This document shows, one piece after another, positions 1-8,936 of a stretch of 64,000 bases of DNA. The notes beneath the pieces were generated by a model. It saw only the letters and a program-made list of their open reading frames with translations, was not told where the DNA came from and did no database searches. This DNA is from Alloalcanivorax mobilis (GTDB lineage Bacteria > Pseudomonadota > Gammaproteobacteria > Pseudomonadales > Alcanivoracaceae): contig NZ_NMQZ01000010.1 of NCBI RefSeq assembly GCF_002864685.1, positions 62,001 to 126,000 of the forward strand, written 5' to 3'. How positions within the stretch are numbered: the first letter of the stretch is position 1; each line of letters opens with the position of its first letter. Position numbers and translations under genes: made by a program.

Positions 1-707
1 TAGATGCCGCCAATCACCAACAAGAACAACGCTACCACCCCCCAGACCTTGCGCAGGGCGCGAAGCCGAACCGACCAGGGCTGTCGAGCGCTTCTCGGCG
101 CGACCTGGGGTTGCAACCGGGCCCAAAATGCCACCATCGAGCACATCAGTACGACGCTAAGCAGGCCGGGCAGGAACGCAGCAGCAAACAGTTTCCCGAT
201 GTTGGTTTCGGTGAGAATGCCGTAAATGATCAGGATGGTGGACGGCGGGATAAGAATGCCCAATGTTCCGCCTGAAGCGATGGTCCCCGAGATCAGTTTC
301 TCCGAGTAGCCCAGCTTTCGCATTTCTGGGTAAGCCACCTTAGCGATGGTAGCGGTGGTCGCGATAGAAGAACCACAGATCGCTCCGAAGCCGCCGCTGG
401 CACCGACCGCGGCCATTGCGATACCGCCTCGACGATGGCCTAAAAAGGACCTTGCCAGCTCGAAAAGCTCGCTGGCCATACCGGCTCGCGCTGCGATATT
501 GCCCATTAGAAGGAACAATGGAATAACGGACAAAGTGTAGGAAAACCCCGTGCTCTTGATTACCAGCACGGTGCTGATCAACGAGACATCCCAGCTTCTC
601 AATAGAGCCAAGCCGGCGAAGCCCACCAGGCCCATCGCGATGGCGATAGGCACCCGCAGCCCCATGAGCAGAAAAACGACCAGAAAACCAATAAGCGAAA
701 CGGTCAT
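1..707 (-). CDS. dctM: TRAP transporter large permease, DctM family (C-terminus cut by window edge)
   Basis: Reading leftward from the ATG at 707 there is an open frame to the window edge, starting MTVSLIGFLVVFLLMGLRV. It contains the GASGGFGAICGSSIATTATI segment and the ASGGTLGILIPPS loop typical of DctM permeases, between long hydrophobic stretches. DctM is the 12-helix inner-membrane subunit that moves a carboxylate with sodium after delivery by the periplasmic binding protein. The start is supported by GAGGTGA just upstream and by the directly adjoining stop of the small permease gene (TGA then ATG). About 235 residues are visible of the usual ~430. It is the last visible gene of the leftward operon that begins at 7246. 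Confidence 0.93.
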   Translation of the reverse strand, partial: MTVSLIGFLVVFLLMGLRVPIAIAMGLVGFAGLALLRSWDVSLISTVLVIKSTGFSYTLSVIPLFLLMGNIAARAGMASELFELARSFLGHRRGGIAMAAVGASGGFGAICGSSIATTATIAKVAYPEMRKLGYSEKLISGTIASGGTLGILIPPSTILIIYGILTETNIGKLFAAAFLPGLLSVVLMCSMVAFWARLQPQVAPRSARQPWSVRLRALRKVWGVVALFLLVIGGI

Positions 708-1253
708 TCAATCACCTCTATTGGCAAGGTCAAGGAGTGACGACTCCTGCGACGACAGCAGAGGCTTCATGGCTTGCGGCCCCTTCAATAAAACGATGGC
801 GCCGCGGACGATCGATAACACGGCGGTCAACATCAGCATGAAAGCCATCAAATAGATGAACCAGCCAATCGGTATGCGCAGATGGGAACTGACGTCGCCA
901 TCGCCGAGTGTGCGCGCCGCCAGAACAAAGCACGCTTGCCCTAACAGGCCCAAGGCAACGCCGCTGACCCAGTCGGCCAATGAGCGGGTCAGCCGGTCAA
1001 GCCAGCCCCGGTAGAAATGATCCACCAGGTCCAGGCCCACGTGATCGCCGCGCCAGGACACCACCGGCAACGCCGTGAACAATAGGATAACCATCAGCAT
1101 TTCACTGACCTCCAGGGCGCCCGTTATCGGCTGAAAGAACTTGCGCCCGAGCACATCGGTAAAGGTCAGTACCATTAAGGTGAACAGCGCCAAACCCGAT
1201 ACCAGCAAGAGCAACCGATTCAGATAGGCAGGCAGACGGCGCAACATAGTCAT
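708..1253 (-). CDS. dctQ: TRAP transporter small permease, DctQ family
   Basis: This is a 181-residue membrane protein with four predicted hydrophobic segments, the usual DctQ size and topology. The N-terminal helix is followed by the charged TFTDVLGRKFF stretch and ALEVSEMLMV, both recognisable DctQ features. It forms the membrane complex with the DctM subunit encoded immediately downstream. Its ATG overlaps the stop of the binding-protein gene by four bases (ATGA), which indicates translational coupling. A start at the second Met (1247) is equally possible. The substrate cannot be read from this subunit. Confidence 0.92.
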   Translation of the reverse strand: MTMLRRLPAYLNRLLLLVSGLALFTLMVLTFTDVLGRKFFQPITGALEVSEMLMVILLFTALPVVSWRGDHVGLDLVDHFYRGWLDRLTRSLADWVSGVALGLLGQACFVLAARTLGDGDVSSHLRIPIGWFIYLMAFMLMLTAVLSIVRGAIVLLKGPQAMKPLLSSQESSLLDLANRGD

Positions 1254-2257
1254 TGCTCAAGATCCTTTCGATACCGCTGGATCACCGCGTCGGGATCCTG
1301 GATACCTTTATCGCGTGCCAGCGTTCTCCAGTTATCCAACAGTGCCGTGGAACGCTGACCCACTTCCTGTACCAACGACCGGGGCGCCGGATCGACCTGG
1401 ATACCGGCCTCGACGGCGTGCTCGCGCGCCCTGGTATCACGCTCATCGAGCCGGCGACCTAGATCGCGGGAGAAAGGCACCCCCGAGAGCGCTTGAATGC
1501 TTTGCTTGTCCTCATCGCTGAGGTCTTTCCAGCGTGCTTTGTTCATCACCACCATCATGGCGGAGCTATAAAGGCCTCCCTGAAAGGCGGTGACATACTT
1601 AATCAGACCCATCAGATTGTAGGTTTCCAGAGATTCCATTGGCAGCCAGGCGCCATCGACCACGCCATTGGCGATCAGCTCATAGGACTCGGTGGCCGGC
1701 TTCTGCGAAGCGTTTACGCCGAGTACTTGCGCCACGTCACTGACGACGCCACCGCCGACCCGGTATTTGAGGCTCCGCAGATCGTCCATGCTCTTGATCG
1801 GCTTGCGGGTGTTGAAGACCTGGCCGGGCCCGTGCACGAAAAGCGCGAGAATCTTCACGTCTTTAAACTCCGCTTGCATCACCGGAGTTCGTTTAACGAG
1901 CCTGTAGAACGCCGCCGAGCTGGCTTCCGCGGTATGGGTGTTGGCAGGCATTTCCACCAGCTTGGTCAACGGAAACCGCCCGGGCGTGTACCCGGCCACG
2001 GCGACGCCCACATCCGCCAGACCATCGCGGATGGCATTGTAATGATCGGCCGGGCTGGCGACCGGTTGTGGCAGAACGTTGAATCGTACGTTGCCGTCGG
2101 TGGCTTCGGTAACCGCCTTTTGCCAGTCATCCACCGCAGCGTAAATTGAATTACTCTTCGGCAACCATTGTGATACGAACAGGGTTTCCGCGGCCTGGGT
2201 AGTGGGCCATGCAGCGGACAGAGCGAGGGCTACTAGAACTACGCGAACGCCTTTCAT
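1250..2257 (-). CDS. dctP: TRAP transporter periplasmic solute-binding protein, DctP family
   Basis: The 335-residue protein has a clear signal peptide (MKGVRVVLVALALSAAWPTTQA, cleaved near residue 22) and the DctP fold. The LKYRVGGGVVSDV region falls where DctP proteins carry the arginine that binds the ligand carboxylate, followed by the VDGAWLPMES segment. It would capture a carboxylic acid in the periplasm for the DctQM permease. It sits at the end of an operon with an acyl-CoA synthetase, so the likely role is import of the acid that the synthetase activates (inference). The SD is AGGAGAAA upstream of ATG 2257. A 105-bp gap separates it from the DUF2889 gene. Confidence 0.93.
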   Translation of the reverse strand: MKGVRVVLVALALSAAWPTTQAAETLFVSQWLPKSNSIYAAVDDWQKAVTEATDGNVRFNVLPQPVASPADHYNAIRDGLADVGVAVAGYTPGRFPLTKLVEMPANTHTAEASSAAFYRLVKRTPVMQAEFKDVKILALFVHGPGQVFNTRKPIKSMDDLRSLKYRVGGGVVSDVAQVLGVNASQKPATESYELIANGVVDGAWLPMESLETYNLMGLIKYVTAFQGGLYSSAMMVVMNKARWKDLSDEDKQSIQALSGVPFSRDLGRRLDERDTRAREHAVEAGIQVDPAPRSLVQEVGQRSTALLDNWRTLARDKGIQDPDAVIQRYRKDLEQ

Positions 2258-2362
2258 CGTTTTCTCCTCTTGATTATTTTTATGGTCTTGGCGACCTTTT
2301 TAAGCGCGCCAGAGGCGCGAATAGCTCATGCAAATAATCACCGGCCGCCCGGTGGCCTGATT

Positions 2363-2932
2363 TTATTGCTTACCTTTCTCATAAAACCGGGGATAAAACT
2401 GACGAACCACCGGACTATCGACCGCCATGGAATAACAGCTGTCGATGTAAAAGGGTCGTTCGGTGATATCCCCCGTAGTCATGCTGCTTTCGCTTGAGCG
2501 GTTCTCGCGATGCGATGACAGGGTCTGAAACGCGACCGTGGCAACGCCAAACAACATTTCTTTGAGATGGGTACATCCGCAGGTACCACCCAACGCTTCA
2601 TTCAGGCTGCGACGCCAGCCACGGGACAGATTGGCGCCGATCAACCGACTGATGTTGCTACCGCCACCCTGGCAGAATCGGTAGGGGACGGCGTCCATTG
2701 AATAAACAATATCCGTCACGTCCATCACGTCATTGATGGTCACTCGGGCGGCGATGTCGTGGATAAAGTCCCCCGGCACCAGCCGCCCCCGGGTCAAATC
2801 GTAATAGTCGAAGTATTTCGAGTCGGTGATCCGCGCTTCGATGTCCCAGAGCGCATCGTCACGAAGATAGCTTTGGTACTGAAGCGCCCTTTTATGGCTA
2901 CAGCTGCGCTCAACGGGTTCCGGTAAAGGCAT
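2363..2932 (-). CDS. DUF2889 family protein
   Basis: I recognise the DUF2889 pattern: an ALWDIEARITDSKYFDYYD block near the N-terminus, then PGDFIHDIAARVTIND, PYRFCQGG, and the conserved GGTCGCTHLKE near residue 130 (Cys-Gly-Cys-Thr-His). The biochemical function of this family is not known to me. DUF2889 genes frequently sit in CoA-dependent catabolic clusters with acyl-CoA synthetases and acyl-CoA dehydrogenases, as here. ATG 2932 is chosen because GGAG lies seven bases upstream; a longer frame from a TTG at 2965 lacks a ribosome site. The product is 189 residues. The conserved Cys and His residues suggest a metal or ligand site, but this is only a suggestion. Confidence 0.82.
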   Translation of the reverse strand: MPLPEPVERSCSHKRALQYQSYLRDDALWDIEARITDSKYFDYYDLTRGRLVPGDFIHDIAARVTINDVMDVTDIVYSMDAVPYRFCQGGGSNISRLIGANLSRGWRRSLNEALGGTCGCTHLKEMLFGVATVAFQTLSSHRENRSSESSMTTGDITERPFYIDSCYSMAVDSPVVRQFYPRFYEKGKQ

Positions 2933-3010
2933 CTGGGGACTCCGGGTTAGTGAATGGCTGGCCAAGAGCGATCCATGTGCTCTCTCGCTGGCGAGCGGTG
3001 GCGTTTGCCG

Positions 3011-4567
3011 CTAAACGGTTTCCGCGGTTCGCCAATAGGGCGCACGAAGCTCCGCCTTCAGGGGCTTGCCGGCGCCGGACAGCGGCAAAGCGTCTCGAAC
3101 CTCCATGCTACGGGGGCATTTATAACCGGCCAGATAGGACCGGCAGTGCTCCAGAATCTCTTCATAGGAAGCGGAGCCGCCTTCCTTGAACACCACCACG
3201 GCATGAACCGCTTCACCCCACTCCTCCGAGGGAATGCCAATTACCGAGCAGTCCTTCACTGCGGGGTGTTTATAAACCGCATTCTCGACCTCCCGGGAAT
3301 AGACGTTCTCACCGCCGCTGACGATCATGTCCTTGACGCGGTCGGTCAGATAGACAAACCCGTCCTCGTCCATATAGCCGCCATCACCGGTGCATAACCA
3401 GCCATGACAAAAGGCCGCTTCCGTCAGCTCCCGCTGATTCCAGTAGCCCAGCATGATCTGCGGTCCACGCAATGAAATTTCGCCATGCTCGCCGCGCGGC
3501 AGCTCGGCTCCGCCACCAGGCACGGTGATACGTACTTCCATGCCGAAAGCGACCCGGCCAGTGGCCACTCGCTTACTGCACTGGTGCTCGGAATCAAAGT
3601 GGTATTTCCAGGGCAGTGACAACGACAGTGCGGTACTTTCAGTGAGGCCGTAACCTTGTATGAAGGTGCAATCAGGCAACCTTTCCAACGCCGCCGCCAG
3701 TACGCTTTCCGACATCGAAGAGGCGCCGTACTCGATATAACGCAGGCTGGACAGATCGAACTCCTGCGAGCGCGGGTGATTCAACATCATGTTGATCATG
3801 GTCGGCACAAACAGACAGTACGTTACCCTGTGACGCTGAATGATCCGCATGCCCAGCTCAGCGTCGAACTTCGGCAGGCACACATGGGTTCCACCGGCCA
3901 GCGTCAACGCGAAGGCTGGAATCGATCCGGCCATATGGAAGAAGCCGGCGGAGTGCATAAAAACGGTTTCCTCGGTGAAATGCAGCGAGGCAATCCAGTT
4001 AACGGCCGCGTACAACAGGTTGGTGTGCGACAGCATCACTCCCTTGGAGAAGCCGGTGGTGCCGCCGGTGTAGCAGATACTGCATAACTCTTCGCCCTCG
4101 CCGCCGGCGTCGGCGGCCGGCTCGTGTTCCGCGATCAAGCTTTCGTAGTCCGCCATCCACGCCGGCGTTTCGCCCTCGCCCATGAAGACCACTGACTCAA
4201 TGCCGGCAGCGGTCTCCTGTCGCAACCGCGGCACCAGCCCCACGAAGTTTTCGTCGCATAACAGAAGACGCGGGCTGCAATCATCCAGTGCGTAAATGAT
4301 CTCCGCCGGTGCCCAGCGGGTATTGATCGGCACCGATACGGCGCCGGCCCAGGCGACCGCAAAGAAAGCTTCGAAGTAGTTGTCACTGTTGAGTGCCAGT
4401 ATCGCCACCCGGTCGCCCGGCTGGATGCCCTGGGATTGTAAACCGGCGGCCAGCCGTGCCACTCGTTGTCCTACCTCGGCCCAACTGCGCTCACGGTCCC
4501 TGTAAATCGTGGCTGTATACTGTGCCCGAGTTTGCACCGCCCGGGTCAAACAAGACGTAAAACGCAT
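3011..4567 (-). CDS. Acyl-CoA synthetase (AMP-forming), class I adenylate-forming enzyme
   Basis: This 518-residue ANL-family ligase activates a carboxylic acid to its CoA thioester via an acyl-adenylate. Visible motifs in order are the P-loop YTGGTTGFSKGVMLSH, the YGLTES block, the GWLCTGDGGYMDEDGF hinge region with YLTDRVKDMIVSGGENVY, and the C-terminal SGAGKPLK carrying the catalytic lysine. ATG 4567 is chosen over an upstream in-frame codon because GGGAGG lies seven bases before it. The gene sits between a gene of unknown function and the DUF2889/TRAP genes, so it probably acts on the acid brought in by the transporter. The window has a second, similar ligase at 26937-28499. The exact substrate is unknown. 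Confidence 0.93.
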   Translation of the reverse strand: MRFTSCLTRAVQTRAQYTATIYRDRERSWAEVGQRVARLAAGLQSQGIQPGDRVAILALNSDNYFEAFFAVAWAGAVSVPINTRWAPAEIIYALDDCSPRLLLCDENFVGLVPRLRQETAAGIESVVFMGEGETPAWMADYESLIAEHEPAADAGGEGEELCSICYTGGTTGFSKGVMLSHTNLLYAAVNWIASLHFTEETVFMHSAGFFHMAGSIPAFALTLAGGTHVCLPKFDAELGMRIIQRHRVTYCLFVPTMINMMLNHPRSQEFDLSSLRYIEYGASSMSESVLAAALERLPDCTFIQGYGLTESTALSLSLPWKYHFDSEHQCSKRVATGRVAFGMEVRITVPGGGAELPRGEHGEISLRGPQIMLGYWNQRELTEAAFCHGWLCTGDGGYMDEDGFVYLTDRVKDMIVSGGENVYSREVENAVYKHPAVKDCSVIGIPSEEWGEAVHAVVVFKEGGSASYEEILEHCRSYLAGYKCPRSMEVRDALPLSGAGKPLKAELRAPYWRTAETV

Positions 4568-4597
4568 TGCATTTCCTCCCGAAATCACCGTGATCGA

Positions 4598-5704
4598 TCA
4601 GATCGGCACATGCTTTTGAGCAATCTGGTATTTTGGGTAGCCCTTGGCGACGCCGTATTCGCTGACGCCGAAACCGGTCTGGCCATCGCATTCCACCTTG
4701 GTGAAATGATCACCGAGTTGACGGATCTGACGACGCACCTCGGCATCGTCCAGATTCCACACATAGTGATCGCTATGCTCTTGCCCCATATCGTCACCAT
4801 GATTCCAACCGTTATGGCCACCGTAGCCACCGCCTTTAAGGAAAAAGCGAGCCGGCATCGGATGCAGCGTCAGTCGGCGCCGGCTGCCATCCCGGTAGTG
4901 CAGATCAAGCGTGCCTCCGGACCAGGTCTGGCCAAGCGGGTCGTCCGCCCAAGCGATGTCGTGATCGACATGATCAATATGGCGCTCAACGCCGTTCTTA
5001 TCGATTTCCAACGCGGACAGAAAGAACGGGTTACCCGGCTCACGCTCCTTGAAAAACATGGATAGTGCGAAGTCTTCGAACTGGTAGGTCACCCAGAACC
5101 AAAAGAAGCCCTTGTAATCGGGCAGCGATTGCCCACTAACCATGTCGGTCTGACTCACCGAACGCACGCCCCAGGAATGGTCGCGCTGCGAATACCAGTT
5201 GTCCGGCGTGACCTGAAAACGGCGCCCATTCAGATCGATCCAGCCCTCCATGCGGCCAAACTGTGTCATTCGCGTCAGATCCTCTTCCACGCGGTTGCGC
5301 TTGCGTCGAAAGCTTTGATGTTCTTCCACCCCCTTGAAGCTCGCGTGCCAGTGCACGTCGAAAGTGAGACCGGATTCGTTCTCCTCGAGAACCAGACGAT
5401 GGTGTTTGAGACCTTCCAGGATCTCGAAACGCAGCGGCCCGACACGAGTTTTCAACGGCGCATTGCCCAGCCTCCGCGAACCCCGGAACGAGTGTTGAAC
5501 GTTGTCCACCGTCACTCCGGCGAATACGTCCATAAGGTTCTTGTTCGGGTACCAGCCAAGGCCCAGATCAATCATCATGTCACCAGAATCCTTTGGCGCG
5601 CCGGTGTACCAGTAACGTTCTGTCCAGCGATCATCGCTGGAAACGACGTGATTGAACGTGGTCGGAAGTTGATGGCCAATCAGGTCGTCTTGCGGCGAAA
5701 GCAT
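4598..5704 (-). CDS. Conserved protein of unknown function, possibly lipocalin/AttH-like beta-barrel
   Basis: The frame continues further upstream, but the start is placed at ATG 5704 because GGGAGA precedes it and the upstream residues (RRDWPPIVAV and so on) look like non-coding translation. The 368-residue product is rich in Trp, His and Gly, has many alternating polar and hydrophobic strands, no signal peptide and no membrane segment. Blocks such as NWYSQRDHSWGVR and GFFWFWVTYQFEDFA recall large lipocalin-like proteins (AttH/CrtC-type or recent DUFs) that accompany terpene and steroid catabolic genes. I cannot assign a reaction. Its position between the aminoglycoside-phosphotransferase-like gene pair and an acyl-CoA synthetase implies a role with the same substrate. 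Confidence 0.75.
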   Translation of the reverse strand: MLSPQDDLIGHQLPTTFNHVVSSDDRWTERYWYTGAPKDSGDMMIDLGLGWYPNKNLMDVFAGVTVDNVQHSFRGSRRLGNAPLKTRVGPLRFEILEGLKHHRLVLEENESGLTFDVHWHASFKGVEEHQSFRRKRNRVEEDLTRMTQFGRMEGWIDLNGRRFQVTPDNWYSQRDHSWGVRSVSQTDMVSGQSLPDYKGFFWFWVTYQFEDFALSMFFKEREPGNPFFLSALEIDKNGVERHIDHVDHDIAWADDPLGQTWSGGTLDLHYRDGSRRRLTLHPMPARFFLKGGGYGGHNGWNHGDDMGQEHSDHYVWNLDDAEVRRQIRQLGDHFTKVECDGQTGFGVSEYGVAKGYPKYQIAQKHVPI

Positions 5705-5735
5705 TGTGAGTCTCCCTTGGGTTTGTCTTTTTAAT

Positions 5736-6182
5736 TCATGGCGGAAAATCGACCGCTGCGATGCGGCGACGTTCGGCAGCCAGCCAGGCCTGCAGAACAT
5801 CGCGGATCGCCATCTCGATGCGACGCCGCCGTTGCGGGTCCTCGATGTCGGCGGTGTTGTAGAACCAGTCAATCCAGACGTCGATACCGCGACGATAGGA
5901 GGCCAATCTCGACGCCATGTCGGCGCCTTGCGTAGGCGGCTCAATGACGGGCCCGGCCAGCCCCTGGGCCAGCTCGGAAAGCCGCGCCTGCCCCGCTTTC
6001 AGAGCGTCTATCTGCTCCTCCAGCATCGCTGGCGACCAGTCGGCCATGGCCTGAATCTTATCCAGCACGTCGATGATCGCTCGCACTTGGCCCTGAGCGT
6101 GTGCGCTCGGCAGCGCCTCAAGAATTTCGTCGCGTAGCGTGGCTTTGATGGCCATAAGGTAATGTTGGACGTCCAGATTCAT
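5736..6182 (-). CDS. Small helical protein coupled to the kinase-like gene, function unknown
   Basis: The 148-residue product is Ala, Arg and Gln rich and almost wholly helical, with no signal peptide, membrane segment or recognised motif. Its ATG overlaps the stop of the upstream kinase-like gene by four bases (ATGA), so the two are translationally coupled and their products probably act together. I do not recognise the family. Small helical partners next to APH-type kinases occur in other CoA catabolic clusters, which is consistent with an accessory subunit (inference). Confidence 0.75.
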   Translation of the reverse strand: MNLDVQHYLMAIKATLRDEILEALPSAHAQGQVRAIIDVLDKIQAMADWSPAMLEEQIDALKAGQARLSELAQGLAGPVIEPPTQGADMASRLASYRRGIDVWIDWFYNTADIEDPQRRRRIEMAIRDVLQAWLAAERRRIAAVDFPP

Positions 6183-7246
6183 GCCACCGCCTTGATCATG
6201 CTCATCAATCCCATCATTGCCGCCGAACGCTGCAGCGCCATAGCCGCCAAACGGATGTCATGGACGCTGCCTTTACGCACCCGCTCCTCGGCGCCGATCA
6301 ACATTGAGGCCTGCTTATACTGACCTAGAACCTCGAAATAGCGCAGCGCCGCCGGATCGACGCGACGACCCGAGCGCTGTTCATATTGGTGATAAAAGGC
6401 TTGGCGGCCGAGCAGCCCGGAAAGAGTGGTATCAGTGCCACCAAAGGCTCGCATTCCGGCCCAGGCCAGGTCTTCATGGGGATCGCCAAGATGGGTCAGC
6501 TCCCAATCGAGAATGCCGGAGATCCGTCCTTCGTGGACCAGGAAATTTCCGACCCGATAATCGCCGTGAAGCAGCACCACTTCGGGAGCTACCGGCGCGT
6601 GGGCTCGTAACCAAGCGTCAGCGAAGCGCATCGCGCTGTCTTCCAAAGTACCGGAGGAGCCCGCCGCGTGACGTGTCCAGCGCTCGATCTCAAGCAAAGT
6701 GCAGTTCTCGGCAGACACTCCCGGTGTCAACCCTGCCACATCGGTGCCACCCCATGCGCAGCCATGAATGGCCGACAGCGCCGCGGCGAAATCCTGCTCT
6801 ATCAGAGACCGGTCGTCGGAATGACACTGGTCGCCGGCATCGGAAAGCACGCTGTTCGCCATCATCGGCATGAGTGTAGTGCCCTGTAGATGCCCAACGA
6901 TCATGAACGGTGCTCCGATCACCTCGGCATCATCACAACACCAGTAAGGCTGGGGAATCGGCAACTCCGGAATCCCATCAAGACAGGACAGCGCGACAAA
7001 CTCCGGCCATGCCGAATAGGGTGCCAACAGACCGTTGGGATCACCGATTCGCAGAATCAACTGGCGCGCTTCAGCGCTGTCTTGCCGCAGCCCAAAACTG
7101 ATCGTGATCCAAGAAAGGCCGGCGGTGAATCGGCTCAAATCGGAGATTGTCACGGCGGCATTGATCTGATTACTCAGATAGGATTCCAACCGTGGCACCA
7201 GTGCCTCCGTCCGCCAGATTGCCAGGTTTTCACCCTGCCTTGTCAT
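6179..7246 (-). CDS. Aminoglycoside-phosphotransferase-fold kinase (ACAD10/11-type)
   Basis: The 355-residue protein has the APH kinase fold. The Brenner-type catalytic loop VLLHGDYRVGNFLV lies near residue 227, followed by the metal-binding ILDWELTHLGDPHEDLAW. In eukaryotes a homologous domain is fused to acyl-CoA dehydrogenases (ACAD10/ACAD11), where it phosphorylates 4-hydroxyacyl-CoAs. A bacterial counterpart inside a catabolic cluster may phosphorylate a hydroxyacyl intermediate rather than an antibiotic. It is the first gene of its operon. The SD GGGGA lies before ATG 7246, and the TetR-type palindrome at 7306-7319 is 60 bp upstream. The substrate is unproven. Confidence 0.88.
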   Translation of the reverse strand: MTRQGENLAIWRTEALVPRLESYLSNQINAAVTISDLSRFTAGLSWITISFGLRQDSAEARQLILRIGDPNGLLAPYSAWPEFVALSCLDGIPELPIPQPYWCCDDAEVIGAPFMIVGHLQGTTLMPMMANSVLSDAGDQCHSDDRSLIEQDFAAALSAIHGCAWGGTDVAGLTPGVSAENCTLLEIERWTRHAAGSSGTLEDSAMRFADAWLRAHAPVAPEVVLLHGDYRVGNFLVHEGRISGILDWELTHLGDPHEDLAWAGMRAFGGTDTTLSGLLGRQAFYHQYEQRSGRRVDPAALRYFEVLGQYKQASMLIGAEERVRKGSVHDIRLAAMALQRSAAMMGLMSMIKAVA

Positions 7247-7704
7247 TGCCTGTCCCCTTGTTGACTGCTGTTGCCAACTGATCTGATAAAGGAATTTAAT
7301 AATAAACCGACCAGACGGTCAATGAAATTTCGAAAAAAATCAAAGTTCTTTTTTGGCACACATATAAGAAATATATGTATACCTTTAAATGGCCGCTACC
7401 CGCTCATTACCGCCAGTCAGCCCCCACGGTCTGGTGCAAAGGCACACCTGGTGCCCCCGCCGGTCGGATCAAACACCCCAGGGCTCTACTGTTAATAATC
7501 TGGAGAAAAACTGAAAACGCCGGCACACCGTCTTGCACGGTAGCGGATTACTCGCCGACGGTGAAGGAGGAGTGATCGTCACCGCCGAACCGCCGAAATG
7601 GTGTTATTTCGTTGGGTTTCCGGATATGCGCCCGGGCTTAAGCGCGGCTCAGTGACAATGGATATGAGCAGCACAACATGGCGATCATATAAACCGAATA
7701 GCCA
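7247..7704. other. Non-coding gap between two leftward operons
   Basis: No convincing gene is seen on either strand. The right part follows the stop of the crotonase gene from the neighbouring operon; the left part is the promoter region of the kinase operon. It is AT-rich around 7290-7390 and contains the operator at 7306-7319. Confidence 0.6.
7306..7319. promoter_or_regulatory. Predicted TetR operator, copy 1
   Basis: ACCGACCAGACGGT is an imperfect palindrome matching the consensus ACCGNCYRGNCGGT shared by five other sites in the window. It lies 60 bp before the kinase gene that heads the operon running to the TRAP transporter. The regulator is inferred to be the TetR protein at 28805-29407. 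Confidence 0.75.
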
Positions 7705-8910
7705 TCAACGCCCGGAGAATACGAATTTCTTATTCTGAAGAAACGACTGTATTCCTAACATTGCGTCGTTGCTGTCGGCACAACGGGACAGCGCTTCGGT
7801 TTCCCGAACCAGTTGGTCGGACAGTGTTCGGTCATAACTGCCCCGAAGTAGCCCCCTCGCCTCGCCGAACGCCAATGTCGGCCCAGTGGAGAGTTTCACA
7901 GCCAAGGCCTTGGCCCGCGGAAGCAGGTCCCGACCCGGTAGGTTTCTCGTCGCCAGCCCCCACTCCACCGCCTCTTCCGCGTTCAGAACGCGACCTTCAA
8001 AATAGAGCTCCGCCGCGCGCCGTTGTCCGATCAGCCGGGGTAAGTACCAGGAGTTGCCACCGTCCATCGACAGGCCCAGCGCGCCGAACCCGGTGGCGAC
8101 GCGCAGATCGTCGGCCACGTATACGATGTCCGCGACATAGAGCAGGCCCAGGCCACCGCCAGCCGCCGCGCCCTGAACCGCGGCGATCACCGGAACCGGC
8201 AGCCGGGATAGTATGTTCAGCGCCTGGTGATAAGCGGCGGTCATTTGATACAGGACAGCCGACAACCGTTTTTCTGAAAACCCGGCCAGGAAATTCAGAT
8301 CACCGCCGACGGTAAAATGCTCACCGGCGGCGCTGATCAGAAGCGCCCGAATCGACGGATCACCGCTGCAACGAATCGCCACCCGCTGCAGTTCCTCCGC
8401 CATGCTCAAGTCAATGGCGTTACGCGATGCCGGGCGGTTAAGTGTCAGTTCAGCAAGCCCGTCTTTCACCGTAAAGGTAACGGCTTCCGATGTTTCGCTC
8501 CGCGGCGGCCCAGACAAAGCCTGCTGCCAGAGAGCGCTGTCGGTAAGTTGACGCAGATGCGCCACACGGCACTCCGAGAATTGCAGCTCGTGAACGAATT
8601 CCGCCACCAGCGGACGACCGGATGCGCGGGCCAAGCCCTGGTATTCGCCACGAACCAACAGCCCGCCCGCTTCCAGTCTGTGAAAGGTTTCAGGCTGGGC
8701 ACGAGCGTCGAAAAGCCGCCCCAAACGTCCCCAGAAGTTACGCCGTGTGCTCTCGGCGCCAGTGTATTCACCGCCCAGGTCAGCGGGCATGCCCTCGGTC
8801 ATGTGCGCCGTGAAACGTGGATGCAATACCCGATCCAGAGTTTCACGATCACCTTCGGCAAGCGCGGCGTACAGCGCTTGTGCCACCTCGATCATCTCCG
8901 ATGTTTCCAT
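7705..8910 (-). CDS. SnoaL/NTF2-like domain fused to an enoyl-CoA hydratase/isomerase (crotonase)
   Basis: Residues 1 to about 125 look like an NTF2/SnoaL cone (MIEVAQALYAALAEGD, then LHPRFTAHMTEGMP). Residues 140-401 form a crotonase with the oxyanion-hole segments EHFTVGGDLNFL and GAAAGGGLGLLYVADIV. At the positions of the two hydratase glutamates it has Gly and the GLSMDGGNSWYLP arrangement, i.e. a lone aspartate as in PaaG and enoyl-CoA isomerases. Isomerase or ring-opening hydrolase activity is therefore more likely than plain hydration. It is the last gene of the operon starting at 15497, and GGGAGGAAAA precedes the ATG. The domain fusion is unusual for crotonases. Confidence 0.88.
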   Translation of the reverse strand: METSEMIEVAQALYAALAEGDRETLDRVLHPRFTAHMTEGMPADLGGEYTGAESTRRNFWGRLGRLFDARAQPETFHRLEAGGLLVRGEYQGLARASGRPLVAEFVHELQFSECRVAHLRQLTDSALWQQALSGPPRSETSEAVTFTVKDGLAELTLNRPASRNAIDLSMAEELQRVAIRCSGDPSIRALLISAAGEHFTVGGDLNFLAGFSEKRLSAVLYQMTAAYHQALNILSRLPVPVIAAVQGAAAGGGLGLLYVADIVYVADDLRVATGFGALGLSMDGGNSWYLPRLIGQRRAAELYFEGRVLNAEEAVEWGLATRNLPGRDLLPRAKALAVKLSTGPTLAFGEARGLLRGSYDRTLSDQLVRETEALSRCADSNDAMLGIQSFLQNKKFVFSGR

Positions 8911-8936
8911 TTTTCCTCCCTCGCCAGGTCACTGGC

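Noticed and set aside
340-711. Leftward frame overlapping the start of the dctM region
   Set aside because: Translation is Arg-rich and lacks motifs; the adjacent frame from ATG 707 is an unmistakable DctM permease.
2281-2310. Possible seventh TetR operator before dctP (GGTCTTGGCGACC)
   Set aside because: It has different core bases and spacing from the consensus, and it lies inside the operon rather than at its head.
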